Below are positions 1 to 4,834 of a stretch of DNA of 7,764 nt, piece after piece. The notes below the pieces were generated by a model, which did not search any database, was not told where the DNA came from, and was given only the letters and a program-made list of their open reading frames with translations. Every line of letters begins with the position of its first letter. The first letter of the stretch is position 1. The DNA comes from Parcubacteria group bacterium CG1_02_39_15 (GTDB lineage: Bacteria > Patescibacteriota > Minisyncoccia > Minisyncoccales > Paceibacteraceae). A program made the translations under genes and the position numbers. Location: NCBI GenBank assembly GCA_001872265.1, contig MNWE01000008.1:1-7764 (forward strand), written 5' to 3'.

Positions 1-102
1 TAATCTGGCAGCAGTTCCAATACCGGGAATCATCAGCATATTCAACATCATCGCCAAAAGCAAAACCAGCGAAATCTTAGATATTAGTTTGTATTTTTTC
101 AT
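1..102 (-). CDS. N-terminus of an exported protein (partial, signal peptide only)
   Basis: Only the first 34 codons are inside the window; the gene continues beyond position 1. Reading from the ATG at 102, the protein starts MKKYKLISKISLVLLLAMM and continues through LNMLMIPGIGTAARL. This is a basic start (four Lys in the first nine residues), then about 17 hydrophobic residues, then a small-residue region (GIGTAA), which is the layout of a Sec signal peptide or N-terminal membrane anchor. The family cannot be named from this much sequence. The ATG has no Shine-Dalgarno sequence; the upstream bases are a TAATTAG tandem repeat and an A-run. It lies on the same strand as the genes before it, but a 110-bp gap with a strong stem-loop separates it from the GIY-YIG gene, so it may be a separate transcription unit. 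Confidence 0.7.
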   Translation of the reverse strand, partial: MKKYKLISKISLVLLLAMMLNMLMIPGIGTAARL

Positions 103-107
103 TTTTG

Positions 108-134
108 TAATTAGTTAATTAGTAATTAGTAATT
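108..134. repeat. Tandem TAATTAG heptamer repeat upstream of the exported-protein start
   Basis: The heptamer TAATTAG is repeated about 3.7 times (108-114, 115-122 with one extra T, 123-129, 130-134). It ends five bases before the ATG at 102. It is pure A/T except for one G per unit. It may be simple-sequence drift or an AT-rich upstream element; no -35/-10 pair is clear. Confidence 0.6.
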
Positions 135-142
135 CGACCTTT

Positions 143-209
143 TCCCCCACCACTTTTGGACTCGCTTCGCGAATTTGCACTTCTAGCACAGTCCAGAAGT
201 GGTGGGGGA
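143..209. terminator. 19-bp GC-rich stem-loop, terminator-like, with T-tract on the + side
   Basis: The arms at 143-161 and 191-209 are reverse complements over 19 positions with one exception (156/196). That pair is a U-G wobble in + strand RNA but an A-C mismatch in minus strand RNA. The 29-nt loop contains a second small hairpin, TCGC-TTC-GCGA (162-172). On the + strand the stem runs straight into ATTTTTATATTT (209-220), the shape of an intrinsic terminator. Read on the minus strand, the direction of every gene here, the stem is followed by AAAAGG, which is not a termination tract. It begins four bases after the GIY-YIG stop codon. It is structurally convincing, but its role is uncertain: a terminator for an antisense transcript, an RNA 3'-end stabiliser, or the end of a mobile unit. 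Confidence 0.5.
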
Positions 210-212
210 TTT

Positions 213-473
213 TTATATTTCGTTAAGACTGTGTCTTATTCTTTTTTTAAGTTCGGTATAAGAATTTTTAAATTGTTTTAACCTTTCTTCTCTTATCCGG
301 GCATCTTGAAGGGAATGGTAAGCTTCGTAATAAACCAAAGTAAATGGTAGGCGACTTTTTATTGACCTGGTGTGGGCGCTATTATGCTCTTGAATTCTTC
401 TTTTCAAATCGTTGGTATAACCAATGTATAATTTTTCATCCTTTTTAGATTTAAGAACGTACACATAAAACAT
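213..473 (-). CDS. Stand-alone GIY-YIG nuclease-domain protein
   Basis: The 86-residue protein is a single GIY-YIG domain of the short UvrC-N/YhbQ-like type. The first motif is YVYVL (residues 3-7) and the second is LYIGYT (15-20). It also has the conserved Arg in DLKRRIQEHN (R25), the HN at 30-31, and a C-terminal ARIREERLK in which Glu62 aligns with the metal-binding Glu of the fold. All core residues appear present, so it could be catalytically active. The family cuts DNA or structured DNA; the cellular target of these one-domain versions is unknown. The ATG at 473 lies three bases after the stop of the LamG gene and has no Shine-Dalgarno sequence, so co-transcription or translational reinitiation is likely. 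A strong stem-loop begins four bases past its stop. The domain call is firm; the role is not. Confidence 0.9.
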   Translation of the reverse strand: MFYVYVLKSKKDEKLYIGYTNDLKRRIQEHNSAHTRSIKSRLPFTLVYYEAYHSLQDARIREERLKQFKNSYTELKKRIRHSLNEI

Positions 474-476
474 GTT

Positions 477-2393
477 TTAAAACGTACTTGTGCATATATA
501 TGTTACTGTGTGGCTGTATTTGCCGGCAGTGGTTAGGGGGTCAATCACGGCTTTGTAGGTTACCGTCACTACCGAAGGATCAACCGGGCCCGTACTGGAA
601 GCTATGGTCTGAAGATTAGAAGTGATGGCATAATCCTGGTCTGACATTTGGCCTTCGGCTGAACCCGAAGTCCTCACCCCGTATTCCTCGCCCATGCTGA
701 CTGCGCCATCAGTAACGTCAGCAATATCTCCCAAACCATCGCCTAATCTTAGATTGCCGTCTTCTTGAATTGTGGTGACAAAACCTCCTTCGCCATTGGT
801 GATTACTGTTAATAAATGACTTCCCGAACTGACTTGATTTGGTATCAAAGTTCCTAAATCAATCCAGGTTTTATCAATTGAAAAACTTAAACTGAGAGGC
901 GAAGTGGTGGCTGATGTTTCTGATGACCAATCAGTTTCGGTAAAATCGCCGTGGCGGGCTTTAGCTTTCATTTTGTATTCGGTGGCGGCTTCCAAGCCAG
1001 TTACGGTTTCGCCAGCGCCATTGCCCCAGCTGGCATAAGTTTGCCAGACCATTGTATTTCCTAAAGTGTTGTCTGCCTGAATATATCGAGTGGTTGTCCA
1101 ATTATCATCTGACATAGCGATGGCGTATTCCGCGTCTTCCGGATTATCAATCTGGGCGTCGCGAGAAATCTCGTAAGCGGTTTTCGCCCAGTTGTAAATA
1201 CCGACTTCGTCTAAAACTCCGTTTAAGAAACTCGCTCCAATCCTACCTAATTTTACTACATCAGCGGTTATACCAGCACCGCCATCGATTACTGCCACAT
1301 GAGTCCAGGCAGTAGTCAAACCGTCGTTTTTTTGAACCCCATTAACATAAATCGTTGGCGAATTAAACCCACTGGCTGAAATTGTTCCGGCTGCTACACT
1401 GACATTAACTGTGGCTGACAATTCTAATATTTCATCAGTAGTGGCGTCAGCTTTTATCCAAAACTCAACTGTTTTAATTCCACCACCTATATCTCCGATA
1501 TCAACATAATCGTTCGTCCCATCAAAATCGAGGGCGCGACCGAAGCGGCCGTCAGCGGTAACCGGTCCGACTACTTTTCCGTTGTTTCCGGCATCTGACC
1601 AATCGAGGGCTCGGTCTTGGACTTTGAAATATAAACTTTCGACATTGGCAGAATAATTCCAAGAGCCGTCATAATATTTCACCTGGTCGGCGATACCGGA
1701 AGTATTGCCCTGAAAAGTTCCCGAACCGGAATCCCGGCTAAAAACAATCCAGTATTCCATTCCGGCAGTTATTACGGAAATAGCATTTAGGGGAATGTGT
1801 TTAGCGGAACCCGCATTCAAAGTGACATTATTAGCATAGGCATTGACATAAACTAAATTGCCTGATGGGGAACCTGCAGAATCGGTTTCTATTCTAATAT
1901 CGCCAACTAAAGTTCCGGCAGCGGTCTGATAAATATCTATTGCCGAAATGTTAGTAAAACTGCCCGCCTGAAACTTTTGGCCGATTTTGGTATTAGTGGT
2001 ATTAGTCGCGTCAATAGTTTCTGAAGCTAAGCCAGTGGTTGTATAACTGTCTATCAATGGATCGGTATTGAATTTATAATGTGCCACTAAACTCGGGTCA
2101 GCATCGTCTAATTCGTAACCGCGGTTAATTCGGAAATTCAAACTGTTGTAAGAACCCGTATTCAACAATGTCGGGGTGGGGGGCTGGTCTGCCTGAATTC
2201 CTTTTGGCATTCCATCGCCGATTTCGCCCAAGGTCTCCATCATTTTGTAATTTGCCGAACTTTCAACTCCGCCGCCCGGCGTTAAGGTTTCATAATCTAT
2301 CCTGTAATTCGGGCTCTGCATCGTGCTGGTAGCCATGACTGGGAAAAACATACATGATATTACTAATAAAGTGCTGATAAGTATTTTAAACAT
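477..2393 (-). CDS. Secreted LamG/fibronectin-type surface protein with nested domain
   Basis: This 638-residue exported protein is probably a cell-surface binding protein or adhesin. It has a signal peptide (1-21, ending FFPVMA) and then a segment of the SPNYRIDYETL...SSANYKMMETLGEIGDG type (27-61). A concanavalin/LamG-like fold starts at SLVAHYKF (101-108) and resumes at DWSDAGNNGKVVG (264-276), GRALDFDGTNDYVDIG (285-300), FWIKA (311-315), IYVNGV (348-353) and LDEVGIYN (394-401). Between the two LamG pieces lies an inserted beta-rich domain of about 145 residues (about 115-258) with a FQAGSFTNISAIDIY start. A fibronectin type III-like unit follows (about 420-497), then a C-terminal beta domain (498-638) ending YSHTVTYICTSTF. 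No LPXTG motif or C-terminal membrane anchor is seen. I chose the ATG at 2393 because the signal peptide begins there; an upstream in-frame ATG at 2435 adds only 14 residues read from repeat DNA. It lies downstream of the HTH membrane gene and three bases before the GIY-YIG gene. Confidence 0.85.
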   Translation of the reverse strand: MFKILISTLLVISCMFFPVMATSTMQSPNYRIDYETLTPGGGVESSANYKMMETLGEIGDGMPKGIQADQPPTPTLLNTGSYNSLNFRINRGYELDDADPSLVAHYKFNTDPLIDSYTTTGLASETIDATNTTNTKIGQKFQAGSFTNISAIDIYQTAAGTLVGDIRIETDSAGSPSGNLVYVNAYANNVTLNAGSAKHIPLNAISVITAGMEYWIVFSRDSGSGTFQGNTSGIADQVKYYDGSWNYSANVESLYFKVQDRALDWSDAGNNGKVVGPVTADGRFGRALDFDGTNDYVDIGDIGGGIKTVEFWIKADATTDEILELSATVNVSVAAGTISASGFNSPTIYVNGVQKNDGLTTAWTHVAVIDGGAGITADVVKLGRIGASFLNGVLDEVGIYNWAKTAYEISRDAQIDNPEDAEYAIAMSDDNWTTTRYIQADNTLGNTMVWQTYASWGNGAGETVTGLEAATEYKMKAKARHGDFTETDWSSETSATTSPLSLSFSIDKTWIDLGTLIPNQVSSGSHLLTVITNGEGGFVTTIQEDGNLRLGDGLGDIADVTDGAVSMGEEYGVRTSGSAEGQMSDQDYAITSNLQTIASSTGPVDPSVVTVTYKAVIDPLTTAGKYSHTVTYICTSTF

Positions 2394-2397
2394 GTGG

Positions 2398-2477
2398 TCA
2401 CACGGATGCACGCGGATAAGAACACAGACACACACGGATCTGTGTTAATCCGTGTTCCCATCTGTGTTAATCTGTGT
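2398..2477. repeat. Head-to-head array of ACACGGAT/ACACAGAT units
   Basis: About 80 bp is built from degenerate 10-12 nt units. On the + strand the left part reads CACGGAT-GCA, CGCGGAT-AAGA, ACACAG-ACAC, ACACGGAT. The right part carries the same units inverted: CTGTGTTA, ATCCGTGTTCCC, ATCTGTGTTA, ATCTGTGT. The clearest palindrome is ACACGGAT (2432-2439) with ATCCGTGT (2448-2455); an alternative pairing is AACACAG (2421-2427) with CTGTGTT (2440-2446). It overlaps the last 11 codons and stop of the HTH gene and fills the gap before the LamG start. No T-tract follows on either strand, so a terminator role is weak. It looks like a dispersed intergenic repeat family. Confidence 0.75.
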
Positions 2478-3464
2478 TTCGTTAACGGGCACAATCAGGT
2501 ATAAGTATTCTTGGGCTTCGGCTTCCTTGATTAAAGGTTTAATAATTCCGGCTCGACCGCTTTCGTCGGGTTTTATCTCTACTTTGTCTGAAAAAGCCGT
2601 CTCTAGTTTTCCTTTGACTTCGGCGGTTTTTTCTTCCGAATAAGGAATTATTATTGCCCCTTCTTCTGGTTGGGGACGAACGATTTTTTCAACTACCGAA
2701 ATCTCGGGCGCTTCTCGCCAAGGCCGAATAACAAATTGATAAGCGCTTTCTACGCTGCGAGCGAGGCTATAAATTTCTTTTTTGACATTTGAAACCAAAA
2801 GATTATATCCTTGAACCAAATCATTGATATCTTCACTAAGATTTTTCTCCAAAGAGTCGTTGGCTTTTACATAGTTCAGGACGAGAAGGTCAAAACCGTT
2901 TACTATACTTAGTTTTTGTTCAACAAAATTATTGGCATTAATATATTGGCGGCCAAGCCACTGGAAGTATTCCTGAACCACGCCAGTGGTGGCTTGGCTA
3001 GCGCTTGCCATTTGATAAACGCTTTCTGATATCTGTAAATTAATTTCTTCCATAGTCATTGCTAATCCTCTATCAAAGTTTTCGCTGAACTCTGCCACTA
3101 AAGGAGTGGCATCTTCGAAGGACGTCTTAAAAGTTTCTCTGCCGTGAAATGTTACGGTTACAGCCAAAACAAAAGCCAGCGCCATAATAAACCCAAAGCG
3201 AGTTAGCGGCGCTGGCCGCTCTATCGGAAGATTTGCCGGCGGAGGAACAGTGGCGAAAACAACTTTTTTATTATTAAGATTATTTTTGTATTCTTCTGTC
3301 TGACCTAAATATTCTTCCAACCATTCTTTTTTAGTGACCCAATTTCTGCCGAATTTAATTGCCTTTAATTTTCCCTGCCTCGCCCTTAAAGATAAATACT
3401 CTTGCGAATAACCGCAATGTTGAGTTGCTTCTTGTAATGAAATATAGATTGAATCACCCTCCAT
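2445..3464 (-). CDS. Membrane-tethered helix-turn-helix protein, putative surface regulator
   Basis: The 339-residue protein has an N-terminal MerR/excisionase-like helix-turn-helix (about 5-54: YISLQEATQHCGYSQEYLS, then a wing-like GKLKAIKFGRNWVTKKEWLEEYL). A polar, proline-rich linker (55-88) leads to one membrane segment (89-105, FGFIMALAFVLAVTVTF). An extracytoplasmic part (107-339) is mostly helical up to about 250. It ends in a conserved-looking DESGRAGIIKPLI...EYLYLIVPV tail (300-327). The topology, DNA-binding domain inside and sensor-like part outside, is like ToxR/CadC one-component regulators, but the family and any ligand are unknown. The last 11 residues (TQINTDGNTD region) are read from repeat DNA and are probably not conserved. 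The ATG at 3464 lacks an upstream Shine-Dalgarno; the only GGAGG nearby lies just inside the gene. The LamG gene lies 51 bp downstream. Confidence 0.8.
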   Translation of the reverse strand: MEGDSIYISLQEATQHCGYSQEYLSLRARQGKLKAIKFGRNWVTKKEWLEEYLGQTEEYKNNLNNKKVVFATVPPPANLPIERPAPLTRFGFIMALAFVLAVTVTFHGRETFKTSFEDATPLVAEFSENFDRGLAMTMEEINLQISESVYQMASASQATTGVVQEYFQWLGRQYINANNFVEQKLSIVNGFDLLVLNYVKANDSLEKNLSEDINDLVQGYNLLVSNVKKEIYSLARSVESAYQFVIRPWREAPEISVVEKIVRPQPEEGAIIIPYSEEKTAEVKGKLETAFSDKVEIKPDESGRAGIIKPLIKEAEAQEYLYLIVPVNETQINTDGNTD

Positions 3465-3469
3465 TTTTT

Positions 3470-3577
3470 ATAGCCGATACTACTAAAAATTCTCTCCGTG
3501 ATTTATCCGATATTATCTTATTTTCCGATAAAGAAAAGGCCCAGTCAAGGGTCTTTCTGTGGATAAGTATCGGCTAT
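3470..3577. promoter_or_regulatory. Inverted repeat and CCGATA cluster upstream of the HTH gene; candidate operator region
   Basis: ATAGCCGATACT (3470-3481) and AGTATCGGCTAT (3566-3577) form a perfect 12-bp inverted repeat with an 84-nt spacer. Its near end lies six bases upstream of the HTH start codon. CCGATA or its complement occurs at 3474, 3507, 3525, 3568 and 3646, far denser than chance for about 180 bp. A TTGACT hexamer on the minus strand (3548-3543) could be a -35 box, but no good -10 lies at 16-18 nt. The layout fits a promoter with operators, perhaps bound by the HTH protein itself. This is inference from position and repetition only. Confidence 0.4.
3558..3566 (-). promoter_or_regulatory. 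Perfect DnaA-box 9-mer (TTATCCACA)
   Basis: The minus strand reads TTATCCACA, the consensus DnaA box, overlapping the edge of the 12-bp inverted repeat. It is a single perfect match; the nearest relative, TTATCCGAT at about 3504, matches only six of nine. One match in a window this size has a chance of roughly 5-6%, so it may be accidental. It could be an isolated DnaA-regulated site but is not evidence of an origin. Confidence 0.3.
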
Positions 3578-3596
3578 CAAAAATCAGCTGATTTCC

Positions 3597-3634
3597 ATAC
3601 TCCTTATTTATGCCATGGCAATTTTACGGAGTAT
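3597..3634. repeat. Imperfect palindrome centred on TGCCATGGCA, downstream of rodA
   Basis: ATACTCC (3597-3603) pairs with GGAGTAT (3628-3634), and the exact centre is the 10-bp palindrome TGCCATGGCA (3611-3620), so the whole 38 bp is symmetric about one point, with a mismatch and a 4x4 interruption. It begins ten bases past the rodA stop codon (minus strand sense). As RNA it would be a weak hairpin without a U-tract, so it is a poor terminator. CCATGG occurs only here and at 4790 in this window. Confidence 0.55.
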
Positions 3635-3644
3635 CGAATAAAAT

Positions 3645-4733
3645 CTATCGGATTTTTATATTTTGGAGGATGCCCAAAGCGGCAAAAGTGGCTAATAAAT
3701 TGCTCCCTCCGTAGCTCACTAAAGGTAGAGAAATGCCGATAATCGGCAGCAGCCCCAAATTCATGCCGATATGGATAAATATCTGGGAAATCAAGAGGAC
3801 GGCCAGACCTGAAGCAAAAAGCCGGGGGAAATTACTCTGGCTGGCTATGGCGATTTTTATAATTCTCCAGATTAAAATTGAGAGCAAAAAAAATAAAAAA
3901 AACACTCCTAATAATCCCGCCTCTTCGGCTATAGCTGAAAAAATGAAATCGGTTTGAGGTTCGGTTAAAAAACCGTATTGAGTTTGAGAGCCCTGGCCAA
4001 TCCCCTGACCAAAAAGACCGCCCGAGCCAATGGCAATTTTAGCTTGATTTTGGCTCCAAGAAATCCCCAAAGGGTCTATCGGGTAAAAGAAAGTCAAAAT
4101 TCTTTCTTTTTGATAGTCCTTTAATAAGAATGACCAGCTTAAAATAAAAATCAAAAGAAAACATAAAACCAAAATTAAAAAATGGCGAAGTTTTATTCCG
4201 GAAATAATCAATACTCCCACCCAAAGAGCAATTAAAATAAGAACTGAACCCAAATCGGGTTGAAGAAAAATTAAGACGGCAGGCAGTAAAACATAAAAGC
4301 CGGAAAGCAGAATGTGCCTGACTCTGTACATTTCAACATGCCGCATTGAAAAATATTTTGCCAGCAAGATAATCAAAACGATTTTGGCAAACTCTCTGGG
4401 GTCAATATAAAGAGGGCCTAATTTATACCAGCCCCTTACTTCGCGGATTTCTTGGGCGAAAAAAAATAAGCCAGCCAAAGTCAACAAACAAAGGAAATAG
4501 AGAACTAAAATTAAATAAGGATCTTCTCTTAAAACTCGCCAATCAAAAAAAGTCAAAAGAAACATTAAAAATACAGCTACCCCAAAAAAAATTGCCTGCT
4601 TTTGAAAATTTAAAAAATCTCCCTTGCCAAGCGATGAGCTGTAAAGCGACACCAATCCAATCCCCACTAAAAACAAAGCTGAACCAGTGAGCACCCAATC
4701 TAATTTTTTAAAATGCAAAAGAAAAGATTTCAT
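3645..4733 (-). CDS. rodA: Rod shape-determining protein RodA (SEDS peptidoglycan polymerase)
   Basis: The 362-residue polytopic membrane protein belongs to the FtsW/RodA/SpoVE family, which polymerises lipid II into glycan strands together with a class B PBP. Visible landmarks in order are LDWVL (11-15) before the first membrane helix, RGWYKLG (100-106) with the conserved Trp102, EFAKI (114-118), QPDLGS (158-163), TDFIFSAIAEEAG (261-273) with the catalytic-type Asp262, GMNLGLLPIIGISLP (323-337) and LPLVSYGGSN (336-345). About ten hydrophobic helices are present and the length is normal for RodA, with no added cytoplasmic tail as in many FtsW proteins. RodA is preferred over FtsW because of the length and the short ends, but the window has no pbp2 or mreBCD neighbour to confirm it. 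The start at 4733 gives a normal N-terminus without a Shine-Dalgarno. CCATGG palindromes lie on both sides. Confidence 0.92.
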   Translation of the reverse strand: MKSFLLHFKKLDWVLTGSALFLVGIGLVSLYSSSLGKGDFLNFQKQAIFFGVAVFLMFLLTFFDWRVLREDPYLILVLYFLCLLTLAGLFFFAQEIREVRGWYKLGPLYIDPREFAKIVLIILLAKYFSMRHVEMYRVRHILLSGFYVLLPAVLIFLQPDLGSVLILIALWVGVLIISGIKLRHFLILVLCFLLIFILSWSFLLKDYQKERILTFFYPIDPLGISWSQNQAKIAIGSGGLFGQGIGQGSQTQYGFLTEPQTDFIFSAIAEEAGLLGVFFLFFLLSILIWRIIKIAIASQSNFPRLFASGLAVLLISQIFIHIGMNLGLLPIIGISLPLVSYGGSNLLATFAALGILQNIKIR

Positions 4734-4772
4734 TGTTTGTAAGAGATACTAGTGTTGTCTGCAGTTTTCCTC

Positions 4773-4812
4773 CCACTTAATTAATAATGCCATGGTATAG
4801 TTAATTAAGTGG
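4773..4812. repeat. 40-bp near-palindrome between ligA and rodA
   Basis: CCACTTAATTAA (4773-4784) and TTAATTAAGTGG (4801-4812) are perfect 12-bp arms. The 16-base middle is also nearly symmetric about CCATGG (4790-4795), with one A/A mismatch and two pairs that are G-T. The whole element therefore has a single dyad axis at 4792/4793. Read in the gene direction it is followed by GAGGAAAACTG, without a U-tract, so it is not a classic terminator for ligA. A protein-binding site, a cruciform or an mRNA processing hairpin ahead of rodA are alternatives. It lies about 40 bases before the rodA ATG. Confidence 0.7.
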
Positions 4813-4834
4813 AATTAATCCTATTATTTTCTTA

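Noticed and set aside
2394..2435. Upstream in-frame ATG at 2435 as start of the LamG gene
   Set aside because: It would add MCVCVLIRVHPCDH in front of a good signal peptide; these codons come entirely from the intergenic repeat array.
2398..2477. CRISPR array
   Set aside because: The units are only 10-12 nt, degenerate, inverted relative to each other and lack unique spacers of constant length; no cas genes are present.
3447..3461. Internal ATC start for the HTH gene, eight bases after GGAGG
   Set aside because: ATC starts are very rare, and the ATG at 3464 is in frame and leaves the HTH intact; the GGAGG is probably just codons 1-3.
3465..3644. Replication origin
   Set aside because: There is only one perfect DnaA box and no dnaA or dnaN neighbour.
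3359..3742. 127-codon + strand open frame across the HTH start, the gap and the rodA end
   Set aside because: It is antisense to two real genes, low in recognisable features, and its sequence has no family resemblance.
4773..4812. Intrinsic terminator of ligA
   Set aside because: The stem is AT-rich and followed by GAGGAAAACTG rather than a T-run in the gene direction.
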